From: Bacteroidota bacterium
GTDB lineage: Bacteria; Bacteroidota; Bacteroidia; AKYH767-A; OLB10
Length of the DNA: 34,145 nucleotides
Direction of reading: 5' to 3'
Assembly (NCBI GenBank): GCA_016713525.1
Contig: JADJOZ010000025.1
Span: 1-34,145, forward strand
Shown here: positions 9,907-21,510 of the stretch, piece after piece
Layout of the letters: the number at the start of each line of letters is the position of its first letter
How positions within the stretch are numbered: the first letter of the stretch is position 1
Made by a program: the position numbers and the translations under genes
The notes under the pieces: generated by a model
Told to the model about the DNA's origin: nothing
Seen by the model: only the letters and a program-made list of their open reading frames with translations
The model's database searches: none

Positions 9907-12149
9907 ATGAAAACCAATTTCACAATATTACTAATCTTAACCATTTGTTCGCCAACAGTATTCTCTCAAATATCCTGGTCCCAAAAGCTGATTTTGGTGG
10001 AGAAGCTCGTCACTCCGCTGACGGATTCTCTGTAAATAACAAGGGTTATGCTGGAACCGAGAACGATACAACAGGAAACAGAAACGATTTTTGGGAGTAC
10101 AGGTCAAATCAATGTCTTGAAATAGCCAAATACCCTTTGAATGGAAACATTAATGATTACAGCGGAAATAACAATAATGGCACTTATACAAAACGCAACA
10201 TTAACAGCTGATAGATTTGGAAACGCCAATTCATCTTACAGTTTTAATGGACTTAATCAATATGCCGTTTTACCTGCATTAAACTTCACAAATGAGATGA
10301 CAATAAGTGTTTGGGTAATGTTTCCACAAATTGATTCTTCACAGCAGGAAATTATTACTAAATATGATGCAGATATTGGTTCTGGAAATCAGACAACAAT
10401 GAGGTCTTTCAAAATTCTAAAAAGAAAGTTACCAATTTGGCTCACAATTCGATTTTCAAACTACAGACAATGGTGCCGGAAATTGGCATTTAAACTCTAC
10501 GACCGTCCCTGTTGCAAATCAGTGGTATCATGTAACAGGCACATTTAATAACGGGGTTTCCAAAATTTATGTTAATGGCGTTTTGGAAAACAGTCATGTT
10601 GGAAGTTATTCTATTTATAATTCGCCGGTAAATATTTTATGTGGAGCATCATATTCAGACTTACCTAATCCTTCATTTTTCAGCAATGTAGTAATGGATG
10701 ATATACACTTTTTTGATTGTAGCCTCAATGATAATGAAGTGAATTTATTATATCAAAGCGGCGCATCAGTTGCATCTGCTTGTGATACGCTTTATTATAA
10801 TACCACCAATATTACATGGTTTGGCCAAACTGTTAAAGCTAGTGATGGAAACATTGTTAGTGTAGGAACCGCAAATCATCTGTATAATTGGTCAAATGGA
10901 GATATTTTCTTGCACAAATATGATACCTCTTTTAATCTTATATGGTCACGGCAATTTTATGCTGGGGTGGGATGGATGTTGCTGGGGAGTATTGGCAACA
11001 TCAGATGGTGGCTATCTTATTCATAGTGCAACAGGGAATAGCAACGCAGCAGGAAATTTTTTCAGCCGGATATATTATTAAAACTGATTCTTCCGGAAAT
11101 CAACAGTGGGTTCAAACTTTAACAGGACAAAGTTATGGGGATAATTACTCATCAATAGCAGTAGAAAATTCTCAAGGCGAATTCATTTGTTATGGACATG
11201 TGCAAAACCATACCGGTTGCAATAGTTATGCAACAAGAATTACTAAACTGTCATCCACAGGGTCAATCGTTTGGTCCAATTGCGTCCAATTAAACCCAGA
11301 TTGGACCGGTGGTATCACTAAATTAAACTCATCGGATATTTACATTTCTGCCTTCAATAATGCAAACAATGGTACTATCGAATTACGCAAATGGGACGAT
11401 ATGGGAAACCAAATTGGCCTGACAAGCTATCAATACAACAACCAACAGATTTCAGTGGGTTCAGTCAGACACTGTCAAGCAGGTGGTTTTTTTGTATTGG
11501 GCAGGTATAATTCAAACGGTAGTCAGAAAAATGCTTTTATTGCTAAATTTGACGACTCCATGAATTTCTTATGGGAAACTTCAGATAGCACCTATGCTGA
11601 AAATCACTTCTATACATTAACAGAGGATAGCCAAGGAAATATATTTTGTACCGGGCAATTAATGAAATCAGTCAGCCTAGCGATTTAGTGGTCACTCAGT
11701 TTAATAGTACCGGGCTCTTCCAAAATAAAGGAATATTCGGCAGTTCCACCTCCAATGAATTATCCCAAGGAATAATTGCCTTATCCAATGGTGATATTAT
11801 TTGCTCAGGCGGAACTGATTCGATGGGTTTACTTGTCAAATTCTGTGGCTTGGGGAACAATACAACTAGTATTTCGGAAAACTCAAGTTCCTTAGATTCA
11901 TTCACCATGTTCCCAAATCCTGTATCAGAATTCCTTGATTTAACATTTGAGGCTACAGCCACTAAGCCTTATACTATTTCAATATACAATCTGGAGGGCC
12001 AAAAAATATTCAATAAAAAACATGATATCACTCATATTGGAACACAACAATTGCATATTAATTCAAATAACTTAAGTAATGGTTTATACTTTATTCATTT
12101 AGAAAATGGCAAAAAATTAATAACGGAAAAGTTTATTGTTGCCCATTAA
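9907..12149 (+). CDS. Secreted LamG / beta-propeller protein with type IX sorting tail, frameshifted
   Basis: ATG 9907 gives a Sec signal (MKTNFTILLILTICSPTVFS). A short kelch-like stretch follows (GGEARHSADGFSVNNKGYAG, then NDFWEY). Next is a LamG/concanavalin-like domain: YPLNGNINDYSGNNNNGTY, RFGNANSSYSFNGLNQY, and in a later frame VANQWYHVTGTFNNG and DDIHFFDCSLNDNEVNLLY. After that come repeats of a propeller type with DGGYLI, QGEFICYGH and QGNIFCTG blocks. The tail FPNPVSEFLDLTF to KLITEKFIV is a type A sorting domain used by the type IX secretion system for cell-surface attachment. Frame shifts occur near 9985, 10120, 10200, 10420, 10970-11070 and 11660. Likely a surface adhesin or carbohydrate-binding protein. 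Confidence 0.8.
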
Positions 12150-12172
12150 TCACCTCTTTTCTTTGTATCACA

Positions 12173-12210
12173 GAACAAGCGCTAAAATTTTAAGCGCTTG
12201 TTCGCTTTTC
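12173..12210 (+). terminator. Rho-independent terminator after the first LamG gene
   Basis: Perfect 11-bp arms GAACAAGCGCT and AGCGCTTGTTC flank a 9-base AT loop, and GCTTTTCC follows. It begins 23 bases after the stop of the upstream gene. Confidence 0.75.
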
Positions 12211-12498
12211 CTTAAAATATTAAAACATTAAGAAGGTAAAGTATACTGTGTTGCGAGAATGCATTCATGTTGCCACAAAGGGAATTACTATTTCAAACAT
12301 AATTAAAACAACAATAGCCTAATTAATAAACTTGGAATTTAATTACCTTCGAAAATAACTAAAATGTTATTTTGGTGGTTACTTTTTTGAATTCTTGGAT
12401 TATTAATGAATAGTCTTCCTTCCATTCAATCAAGATAGATGTGTCAAAATGGGAGATAGCTGATAAATCAATTATACTCAAATAACAACTAAACAAAA

Positions 12499-13465
12499 AT
12501 GAACAAGCAAATTATTCTAACAGTAGTTCTTCTATTGCAAATATGTCTTGTAAATAGCCAGACTCTTCCTACTTACGTTCCTAGTAACGGTTTAGTGGGT
12601 TGGTGGCCGTTTAATGGAAATGCAAATGATGAAAGTGGTAATGGAAATAATGGTACAGTGTATGGCTCTACATTGTCCAATGACCGTTTTGGAAGTACAA
12701 ATGCAGCATACACTTTTGATGGTATTGATGATTATATTTCCAACCTACTTAATATGAACAGTACAGACTCCCTCACAATAAGTTTGTGGTATAATTCTCC
12801 CATTCCTAATAATATTTCTTCTACCCATTTCGAGCTATGGGAAAGTTCAAATACTCCAAATCAGATTCACTTAAATTTTTCCTTCAATCCTGTTCCAACC
12901 GGATACATGTATACATGGATTACAGGAATTGGTCAAGCAAATGACATGATGGGGACAAGAAGTTATAACACATGGCATCATGTAGTCATAGTGAAAGCAG
13001 GAGGCATTGAAACCGTATACGTGGATAATGTTGCTAATTTTGGTATTTTTTACAGGAAGCAATATTACATTCCAATTTGACAGATTTGAAATTGGAAGAG
13101 AATTTACATCCTCGATGTTGGATTCTACTTATTTTAACGGGTCAATTGATGATATCGGTATGTGGAATCGAGTTCTCGATTCAACGGAAATTAACAATTT
13201 ATTTAATGGACAATCAACCGGAATACAAAATATTAGTTCCCTAGACAAAATAAATATCTATCCCAACCCTGCTACGACAACTATAAATATTATAAAAGAA
13301 GACAATTTTACCAATTCTGTGTTCACAATTTATGATGTAATGGGACGTATAGTTCTTTCTGGGTTTCTGAAATCAATACATACTGAAATTGCAATGAATA
13401 ATTTAGAAAATGGAATTTATTATATTACGGTGAATCAACAAAAAGCAAAACTGATTAAGAATTGA
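12499..13465 (+). CDS. Secreted LamG-domain protein with type IX sorting tail, one frameshift
   Basis: ATG 12499 opens a Sec signal ending near residue 20 (LLLQICLVNSQ). The LamG domain begins almost at once: GLVGWWPFNGNANDESGNG, FDGIDDYI, SLTISLWYN, then TWHHVVIV and YVDNV. After one shift near 13040 it continues as NGSIDDIGMWNRVLDSTEI. The tail INIYPNPATTTINI to KAKLIKN is a type A sorting domain. At about 320 residues it is essentially one LamG domain plus a sorting signal. It resembles the first domain of the upstream protein, so the two are probably related by duplication. Its 3' end overlaps the convergent CHAT gene by 11 bases. Confidence 0.8.
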
Positions 13466-16025
13466 GTTCTCTTTTGCGCTTATTCCGATTAATCCAGAAC
13501 CATGCAGGACAAATTAATAATGTTATGACGGCAATCCCATACAACAAACCTTCATTCTTCTTTTTCAGCTTCACTGGACTATCAGAACCGGTTAATACCA
13601 GTGAACTCCAGTAATACGGGTTTGCTTCAGCAGAACTGTTGCAATTCTTTAAATACAATTGTTGAGCTTGTTGCAACGATTTGCTCATATTTAAATCTTT
13701 CAATAAATAATTGTAAAACTCCATTATAATATTGGAGGTGGCTTTGTCATCTACCTTCCACTGTGTAGTTATTGTACTTTGACAGCCTGCATATAAAAAA
13801 GCTCTGGAAAAGTTCAATGAACCTTCACCATATTCCATTCTACCGATATTCGTTTCGCACGCCGATAAAATTGCAAGTTGTGAACTGAGCTTCAATTTGT
13901 ATATAGCGTCTAAAGTAATAAAATCCTCGTCTCCGCTTTTATCTGAAAAAAATATTTTACTTTTCATCAACTCACTTAAATCAGCTTCAGCATGTGTAGA
14001 CAATTGAATAACTTGATGATTTAGTGCATACTTTAGGAAGTTATGCTTGGAGGCTTGCTCATCAATAAAATATTCACCCTTTACCTTCTCTGCAATACTT
14101 TCAATTAATAATTTTGAAAACGGCAAAGAGGAGTTGACTGTAAAAGAAGGTACCATTCCTAAAATTGTACCACTTCTTTCACTTAATGCATTGACGTTTT
14201 CAATTAATCCATTTGCATTCAAAACATTTTGAATAACATATCTTTGCCAAAATAATTTAAATGTCTGAAATCATTACTATTTTCTACAATATCTGTTACT
14301 AGACCCGAAATTCCCACTTTGGAGATTAGACCATCCGATGCCACCATTAAATGTTTAAAATCTCCCTTAAATTCATTAATCACAGGTGCAAAAAATGATT
14401 GATATATTATATAAGACACGTTTTGATAAGCTACAGGATTGTTAGCTAATAATTCCTCTTGATATAATTTCAATAAGTTTGATTGGTTTATATTTTCATT
14501 TATTTTTTCACCACCAAACTATTTTTGAAATCCCAATCGCCATCGTACTATCAAAAACTCAATATATAAAGTTTGGTTGTTAGGAAGTAATTCTTGTACA
14601 TCAGAAACTTTGATACTTAAATTATTTCGATTCCTATTTACTAATGCTGCCTGTGTTAACAGCCGATTTTGTAGTGAACCCTTTGATTGTGTTGAGTAGT
14701 AAAATATACCCTCTAAATACTTATAATCCTTCTCTTCCTGGTATAGTTCCCAGGTTAAATCAACCAGAAAATTAAATATTTTACCATTATATATTGTTAT
14801 CAATCTGTTAGCATAAGGAGAATCAAACTCTTCTATAACATTATTCCACAAGGGAACCATATACTTGGCAATTTTAAGCGCCTTTCGTAAATCGGCTATA
14901 TCTTTGGTTTTGTTGTATGTATTCAAGTAACAAAATGCCTTTATGTATATAAATGTCATTAATTCATACTTATCATCACAGTCCTTAAGCTCATTTTCCG
15001 ATATTTCATTGTTAAATTTATAGGAAGGAACTAGCGATTGTATAGCCCTATCGTATAATTCTAATGACGCATGTGCGCTGTCATTTTTAAAGCATATTCA
15101 TATAATAGCCCTTTTACAAACAACAAAGTACTTAATGCAGAACCCTTATTCTGTAAAATTGTTGATGTTATTTTAATGCTTTTGTTATAATTTATAATTC
15201 CTTGGTTAAAAAAGTATATTTTTAAATCTATATTGCCCGTAAAGCCCAACAATATATCAGTATACGTATTACCAATGTTTCTATATACGGCAGCTGAAGC
15301 AAGTGACTTTTGACCATATTTTTTATTTGTAAAGTTTAGGGTTTGGGAATATAAGTTTCTTACCTCTTCTAAAGTTTGTGAAAGAGAATTCAGTCTCATG
15401 TAAAATATTTTGTATGCATAGGCATATTCCATAAATATTCTTTCATAAGGAATATCAAAATTACTCTCGTCATTTTTCAAAACTGTTATAGGCTATTTTG
15501 GCAAAATATAAAGCGGAATCCTTCTCCATTTTAAAACTATAATACCGTGCGATATTTGAATAGGAGAAGGCTATTCTTGGATGAGTTTCTTTATAAATAG
15601 TCTTTCGGATAACCAAGGATTTTCTATAATAAGAAACCGCAGTAAAAGCGTCAGAATGACTCATATAGCTATCCCCTAACAAATCATTACACATTGCCAT
15701 AAGTTCATTTCGTTCTCCGAATTTGTTCTTAATAAAAACCTGATTTACTTTTAAGATGCTAAAAGCGGAATCCCGTTCTTCTTTCAGCAAATATATTCGT
15801 GCTTTTCGATTGGCTATTAATGCAATTAAACTGTCATGACCTGTATTTTTTATAATGCGCCTCTGCTAAACTTAAATATTTTAATGCTGAATCCAGTTCT
15901 GATTTAAGGAAAAACTTCTCTGCTTTTGACAGTAATTGAGTCTGGTCATTATTATTCCATGCAAATGCAAATTGAGAACTTAATAGAAAATACATTAAAA
16001 CAGTAATAGGCAGCTGGCGATTCAT
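13455..16025 (-). CDS. TPR-CHAT caspase-like protein with signal peptide and C-terminal membrane helix, frameshifted
   Basis: The start at 16025 (MNRQLPITVLMYFLLSS) gives a signal sequence; an upstream in-frame start at 16091 would bury it. About 500 residues of tetratricopeptide repeats follow (for example SDAFTAVSYYRKSLVIRKTI and AFSYSNIARYYSFKMEKDSA). The C-terminal CHAT domain has the catalytic His in QLSTHAEAD and Cys in LAILSACETN, then YGEGSLNFSRAFLYAGC. A last membrane helix (GIAVITLLICPAWFWI) precedes a basic tail. CHAT domains are caspase/separase-type proteases. Frames break near 15800, 15475, 15055, 14960, 14500 and 14220; the catalytic part, 13455-14222, is intact. The signal and C-terminal anchor place the repeats outside the cytoplasm. 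Target unknown. Confidence 0.8.
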
Positions 16026-16233
16026 ATTTTGAGGGAAGGCGTAAGATAAAACCATTATAAAATAACTAATTTGTTTCAAATTCGCAGGCAATTTAGAAGA
16101 AATCCTGAGAAACTCAACCTCTATCCATAAAAAAACTCGTAAAATGCCATTATCTTTTCAGGGTTGAGAGTTTCCCTTAGAGAGATTCTTTGCAAATATT
16201 TGAGTTAGCTTATAAATTCAGGGAATTAGGAAT

Positions 16234-17154
16234 TCAATTGTATTGCCTTTGCGCCTTTTGATATACATTAATAAGCTTCTGGGACAGTGATTTGGGTTTA
16301 ATTACTTTCACTAATTCTCCATGAGATAGCAGCTCCATAATGAAATCATGAGTTATGTTCAACTTCAGTGTGATACGAAATTCCTTTTGGCTATCAATTT
16401 TAATTTTTTGCGTGTGATGCAATGGAAGTGACTTGATATATTTCCCTTGAAAGGGGTCAAAGACAATTCAATGTTTTTAGGTTTATCATCCATGAGAGCT
16501 ATGATTCCGAAACTGAATAAAAAGTGCTGGTCCAAATCAAAATCCTTTGGGTACGCAAACTTATCCCTACTAATCATTAGTCCCGAAATTCTATCCAGTC
16601 CAAAACATTTTATGATGCTATCCCCGGAATCAAAGGCTATCAGGTACCACCGATTTTTGAACTCCTTTAATGCTAGTGGCTCTACTTTTCGTAATTCAGA
16701 ACTATCGGACCAGAATTTCTGATAATAAACCTCCATCTTAAACCGGTTTCTTGTGGCATGTAGAAGTCCGTAAATGTTTTCTAACCCGGTGTTGGATTTC
16801 TTTTCAATGCTAATATATCGCGAAACATCATTAGCCAACTTCAATGAATCAAAGAGCTCAAATGACTCAATAACTTTTTGAAAGTTCATGCTTTCATTTT
16901 CATTTTGTCGAATAAAATAGCCTTTTCGTAATGCTGAATACTCAATATCCACCCCAAATAATTTTCGGATGTCCTGGATATCTCGCTGGAAGGTGCGTTT
17001 AGATATTCCCATCCCCATCGGAATCATCGTCTAGTTGTAAATATTGATATTGGTTTTCAATAAAGTCTCGAATATTATCAAAGCTGCAATAAGAGGTAGC
17101 CTTAACCTTTTTGATAATATTTAAATACCGACTTATGTAACCGCGTTTGGACAT
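16234..17154 (-). CDS. WYL-domain transcriptional regulator, two frameshifts
   Basis: ATG 17154 begins MSKRGYISRYLNIIKKVKA, followed by a winged helix-turn-helix (GISKRTFQRDIQDIRKLFGV) reached after a shift near 17020. The WYL domain spans the middle, with its namesake at NRWYLIAFDSGD and the FGLDRI element. The C-terminal extension (ELLSHGELVKVIKPKSL) lies in a second frame from about 16420. WYL proteins sense ligands, often nucleic acids or nucleotides, and commonly regulate phage-defence genes. It starts 17 bases after the nuclease gene stop, so it is the last gene of a three-gene operon. Confidence 0.8.
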
Positions 17155-17171
17155 AATCCTTTTAACAATTA

Positions 17172-18158
17172 TTACAGTATGATGGAGTCTTTCACTGTAA
17201 TAAGCACTTCTCCAAGAAATTCAGATAAAAGTTGCTTTTGTTCATCAACTTTTGATGTTTCGTTGAACTTATTGAAATATTCTGATTTGAGTTTAAACCA
17301 GAGAATCTGTTTATCAGTTGATAATTCAGGTTTCTGGAAATATTTACCTGATTTAGGCCAACCTATAAATTTCTGAAAAATCGAACCACCCCATTCCTTT
17401 GAAAAAAAGACACCAATCCATGTACCACTTTCATCATAACTTACTCCAAGCCATGGATAAATGTCGTTTTTTCTTTTTGAGTCATCTCTTTTAATAGTGA
17501 AAAATGAACCGTACCGGGAATCATTAATGGCAGCGGTTGATTTGTATTTTTTACATATAATTCCATGATGTATTGTATTTACAAGTTCATTTTACAACTT
17601 TGTTGAAATAAAGCAATGAAGAGATTTTCAAGTTTCATAATTTTCATTTTAATAATTGAACATACAGATTTTACATAATTACAATATCCCTCAATAAACA
17701 AATCACCAACATGGCCCGAATTTTTACTCAAATATTCTTGCAAGTAAAAGTAAAATGATTCCCAGGTTCTTACTTCGATACCATTGTTTTTAGCAACTTC
17801 AATAGGATAATTTGCAATCCATCCAAATTTTGCTCCAGGGAATGCTAATTTATACTTTTCAAAATGGTCATTGCCATCATAAATTTTAACCTCGATGATA
17901 TAAACTGGTCTCTAGCATGGTATTTATATCCTTGTGCGCAAATCGAAAATCCACCCTACTTTTATTAGCCAGAATATTCTCTCTCTAAAATTATATCCGG
18001 AGCTTCTTCTATTGCTTCTCGGAAAAAAAACTTAATAAACAGACTTTTAAACTCCGGATTAGTTTCGCAAACCGCCCATGTCACGTCTGACAAGTTATTT
18101 TCACTATCAATCGTTTGGCAAGATTTGCGAAAAACAATTGAACCATTTCATTATTCAT
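17172..18158 (-). CDS. PD-(D/E)XK nuclease family protein, frameshifted
   Basis: ATG 18158 reads MNNEMVQLFFANLAKR. After a shift, NNLSDVTWAVCETNPEFKSL leads into the nuclease core: an acidic residue in SRVDFRF, then YIIEVKIYDGNDHFEKY as the E-x-K strand and helix. The sequence continues FGWIANYPIEVAK and TWESFYFYLQEYL. The C-terminal half (PWLGVSYDESGTWIGVFFSK to VLITVKDSIIL) is a second conserved domain ending at 17172. About five shifts are needed. The family is known to me as a nuclease-superfamily protein of Bacteroidota, with no established role. It lies 4 bases after a coiled-coil gene and 17 before a WYL regulator, a defence-like setting. Confidence 0.65.
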
Positions 18159-18162
18159 AATA

Positions 18163-18501
18163 TCAAAGTTTGTTTATAAGTTCCATTAATTTGTTGGTAG
18201 CGATTAGTCTATTCCGGCCTAAAATCATCGGCTTAAGAAAGGGTTCACTTGCAGAACCGTTTTTTTCTTCATCAATTGTCCATTCTGACAATAACGACCT
18301 TAATTGCGAAACTTTATCAATTAAAACTTTTTGCTCCTCAAGGGATACTTTTCGTCGGAGGACAATTTCATCAACGTTGAGCTTCTCTTTTTTAAGCTCA
18401 ACTCGCTTTTTCTGTATATCTATTTTCTTTTCTATGATGTCAAGACGCTCCTTTTCGGAGATTCTTGACATCTCACTTTGATGAATTGCAGGGTTTTCCA
18501 T
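18163..18501 (-). CDS. Small coiled-coil protein
   Basis: 112 residues, intact. From about residue 16 to 70 it is a strongly charged heptad-pattern helix (ERLDIIEKKIDIQKKRVELK) and lacks a signal or membrane helix. The C-terminal 35 residues (SEPFLKPMILGRNRLI) are less regular. No family recognised. Its stop is 4 bases before the nuclease ATG, so the two are surely co-translated. It may be a partner or regulator of the nuclease. Confidence 0.65.
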   Translation of the reverse strand: MENPAIHQSEMSRISEKERLDIIEKKIDIQKKRVELKKEKLNVDEIVLRRKVSLEEQKVLIDKVSQLRSLLSEWTIDEEKNGSASEPFLKPMILGRNRLIATNKLMELINKL

Positions 18502-19112
18502 GGCTGGATTAAATGATGATTTCCGGCCAAATTACCCTTCAGGTGCGCCAAAGTATGTCGCGGTGAAAAATAAAAAATTGCCCAATTTTTTCATGCTTAA
18601 TTCCTTCATCGGAAGTTAACCTATCTCGATTACAAACAAGCTTAAACGTTGACAATCTGTGTGATATAGATTCTGAAGTGGGAATAACCTTTCTTTGAGA
18701 TTGAGCAAACCTTATGTGATTTTTAGCAAGGTGCTAATTTTGTCAAAAATGCTCGGAATGGAGCTACCAAATTAAATACGCCAAAATGAAATATTATTTA
18801 GCTTCCGTTGATATCGGAGTCTGTTTTTTAGGAAAAGCCACTTTTATTTTACTCTCCAATCAAAGCGGCAGGTAAAAAAGCATTCAATTTGAAACTTCTT
18901 CTCCGTACAAATTACAATCTTTTAATATTCAACGCTTTTAATTACTTCCTCTCGACAAGACCTAAAAAGGGACTGGTTCACTGTTCAGAAGTTGAATTTC
19001 TCCTTCAAATATCCGATATTTGATTTCATTTCAAAACCAGTTCTTTTTGGGGTAAAAATCCATTATCGATGCTTCCAAAATTAAAGACAAATAATTTAGA
19101 ATTAATACGCAT
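18502..19112. other. Gene-free stretch between divergent genes
   Basis: 611 bases with no convincing coding frame. A short minus-strand frame (MKKLGNFLFF, ending in a stop before the coiled-coil gene) is open but too short to call. No strong hairpin was seen. The region must contain the divergent promoters for the coiled-coil/nuclease/WYL set and for the CoiA-like gene, but I could not place them. Confidence 0.5.
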
Positions 19113-19787
19113 ATGGCCAATCCGATTCAAATAGCAGTACACAAACCAACCAATAAATTTATTCACGTTGACACCATAAAACCTACGGATAAGGATTTGC
19201 GGTGCCAGTGCTATTGTTTAGAGTGTGATGAAAAACTCGAAGCTGTTTTAGAATTTAAAGACCCAACAAGAATTCCGTTTTTTCGGCACAGTAAAAACCT
19301 AAGTTGTGAGGGGGCTCCAGAAACCGCCCTTCATGAACTTGGAAAACAAATCCTAGTAGAGAATAACCGAATTAATATTAAAAATCACGGCAACATATTT
19401 TATTCAAACCCTGTTGCTGAAAAACGATTTGAGAAAATCCGCCCAGATGTTACCGCCATCTTTGAAGGAAAGCCAATTCATTTCGAAATCTATGTTACCC
19501 ATGCTGTCGATGCCGGGAAAGCAAAATTTTTAGCTGAAAATAAAATCAAGAGTGTAGAAATCAATCTGAGTAACTGCCAAACCACATCCTTTGAGGAAAT
19601 CAAACGCATGGTTCTGGAACAAACCGAGCTTCAAACTGTTTTCTATTGGCAGGAGAAAGAAGCTGTAGAAACTCTAATTGCCAAGCAGGTAGAAAACAAC
19701 TGGTTTGAACAAGTATTAAAAGCGGCCTTTTTTTTGTTGATGATTTTGGGGATTATTCGGTTATTCCGTAATATTGGACGTAGTTGA
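19113..19787 (+). CDS. CoiA-like protein: Cys-rich N-terminus, nuclease-like domain, C-terminal membrane helix
   Basis: 224 residues, intact. The N-terminus has a Cys cluster (CQCYCLECDEK) followed by IPFFRHS, then a helix (PETALHELGKQIL). This order matches competence CoiA-like proteins, where a zinc-ribbon-like domain precedes a PD-(D/E)XK domain. The nuclease part shows RPDVTAIF and HFEIYVTHAVDAGKAKFL; the usual Lys of E-x-K is Tyr here, so catalysis is uncertain. The last 30 residues form a membrane helix (AAFFLLMILGIIRLF), unusual for the family. Confidence 0.65.
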   Translation: MANPIQIAVHKPTNKFIHVDTIKPTDKDLRCQCYCLECDEKLEAVLEFKDPTRIPFFRHSKNLSCEGAPETALHELGKQILVENNRINIKNHGNIFYSNPVAEKRFEKIRPDVTAIFEGKPIHFEIYVTHAVDAGKAKFLAENKIKSVEINLSNCQTTSFEEIKRMVLEQTELQTVFYWQEKEAVETLIAKQVENNWFEQVLKAAFFLLMILGIIRLFRNIGRS

Positions 19788-19849
19788 TTTCTTTTAGGAA
19801 TCAATTGTCAGATAAAATATGATTAACACAAAATGAACAACCCATATTT

Positions 19850-20397
19850 ATGAAACCAATATTTACAATTCATGCAGGAGAATATTTGGTAGCAGCAGAA
19901 ATAGAAAATCACTTAAAAGATGTTATAGTTTGGATACCAAGTAAAGACACAGGAATAGACCTTCTTTGACTGATAAACAAAATAAAAAAACCATTTCACT
20001 TCAAGTAATATTTTCAAAGGATTTTAATGTAACTCATACGAAAGAATATTTAAGACCTAATATTAAAGGTACTGGGTGGTGGACGTTAAACATGGATAAA
20101 ATTGCAAAATCAAATGCAAACTATTGGGTATTTATTCTTTATAGTTTTGAGAAAAAATCCAATGACTTTATTATTCTAAAACCGCAAGAATTATTGAAAA
20201 TATTTGAAAGCCTTGAGAAAAAAGATAGCGTTATACATTGTTATATGACTGTCACAAATAAAAACAAAGCGTTTGAAACACGTGGAATGTCTAAAGCTGA
20301 TATGCAATTGCTTTTTGACAATAAATTAATTTGTCCTCAACGAGATTTAACTAATTATTTGAATAATTGGGCTCCTATTATTAGTGCTCTTAGATAA
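19850..20397 (+). CDS. Putative PD-(D/E)XK-fold protein, one frameshift
   Basis: ATG 19850 reads MKPIFTIHAGEYLVAAEIE; a shift at about 19968 joins it to TDKQNKKTISLQVIFSKDF. Repaired length is about 182 residues. The pattern E (helix 1), then WIPSKDTGIDLL (acidic residue), then ISLQVxFSK matches the layout of restriction-endonuclease-like folds with Q-x-K in place of E-x-K, but Lys is Ile in this copy. Other conserved-looking blocks are TGWWTLNMDKIAKS, FETRGMSKAD and LTNYLNNWAPI. The nuclease assignment is an inference; the family is a widespread uncharacterised one. Confidence 0.5.
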
Positions 20398-20601
20398 TGT
20401 TCATGTATAGGCTTAAATATCCCATTTTGTAAAAAGAACCTGCAATAACTGATTTTGTGATTGATAAAAAATCAAGTATGTAAGATAGAAACGCATTCAT
20501 CTCCAGGATTCCTTACTGTATCAATTAATCTGAGTTAAACTGGATGTAATAGTTACTATTTTAAGTCTTCTAATTTGTTTTGGGTGATATGTTTTGATTC
20601 A

Positions 20602-21509
20602 TCAATGCATAAGTTCGCCCATAGCAAGAACAGCTGATTGATATGTATAAATTTCCCATTTGCCAATATAATCATGAGATAATGGGTTAAGTAAATCAAC
20701 AAGAAAATTGAAAATTGCACAAATATGCTCAGGAGCTCTTCTGACTCGTTTCCCGTTTACTATATTTTCAGGAAAAAGTTCACTTTTCCTATCTGGAGCA
20801 AAAATCTGAAGCCCTGCTAAATATCTATTCCAAATATTCCAGTTTGGCCTACCATCCAAATGAAAAAGTGCTAATGGCCATAATTGAACATCTGCCTTTT
20901 GCAAAATCTGCACATATATGCTCCAAGAACATCTCTCAATTGATTAAAACTCTCCTTGTCAGCCTTGCTGTTAACAAAATTATCCAATATTCCCATCCAA
21001 TTGTTATCAAACTCATATGACTGAGAAGTTGATTTAGTTATCCTGAAAATATCACTATATTGGTTTCTAATTTGAAACTCAGTAGAATTTTGCGAATTTA
21101 CTTTAAGATAATTGAACATTTTTGACATCTCAACCTCATCAACTGAAACTTTTTTCTTATCAAATACCATCACTCTCTCTGATAAACTTTCCTTAAGTTT
21201 GTCATACCATGCTGTAAATACCACCTTTGGAAAATACTTCTTTTGCCTAACTTCGATTAATCTAATTTCAGTCAATGCTTCATGTACAAAATTTTCAGAT
21301 TCACTTCCATACTCTGATTAGCCTTCAAATAGCCTCTCCATCTAAAATTAAGCCCAATATGCTTTTTCATTTTGAATTTGAACCAATCCCTCCTCCAGGA
21401 CTTTTACACCATCTGAGATAAATTCCTTCTCTATAAGCAGCATTTTTTTTAGGGAAAGGAAATTATCCTTATCATCATCAATCATTAATACTTCAATAAA
21501 TGTATTCAT
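20602..21509 (-). CDS. Response regulator with CheY-like receiver and helical C-terminal domain, frameshifted
   Basis: ATG 21509, one base after the kinase stop. The receiver shows its key residues: acidic pocket in VLMIDDDKDN, phospho-acceptor Asp in LILDGEA, Thr in VVFTAWYDK and Lys in VFDKKKVS. Shifts lie near 21350-21310 and 20890. The remaining 170 residues are mostly helical (FNQLRDVLGAY, PEHICAIFNFLVDLLNPLSH, YTYQSAVLAMGELM) with no helix-turn-helix or enzyme motif that I recognise. An output that does not look DNA-binding suggests it acts through protein or RNA contacts. It is the last gene of the eight-gene minus-strand cluster. Confidence 0.7.
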
Positions 21510-21510
21510 G

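Noticed and set aside
16095..16175. Imperfect inverted repeat (AAACTCAACC and GGTTGAGAGTTT) between the CHAT and WYL genes
   Set aside because: The arms are interrupted and about 45 bases apart with no T run, so neither a terminator nor an operator is convincing.
19113..20397. Restriction-modification system
   Set aside because: No methyltransferase motif (such as DPPY or NPPY with a SAM-binding FxGxG) was found anywhere near the nuclease-like genes.
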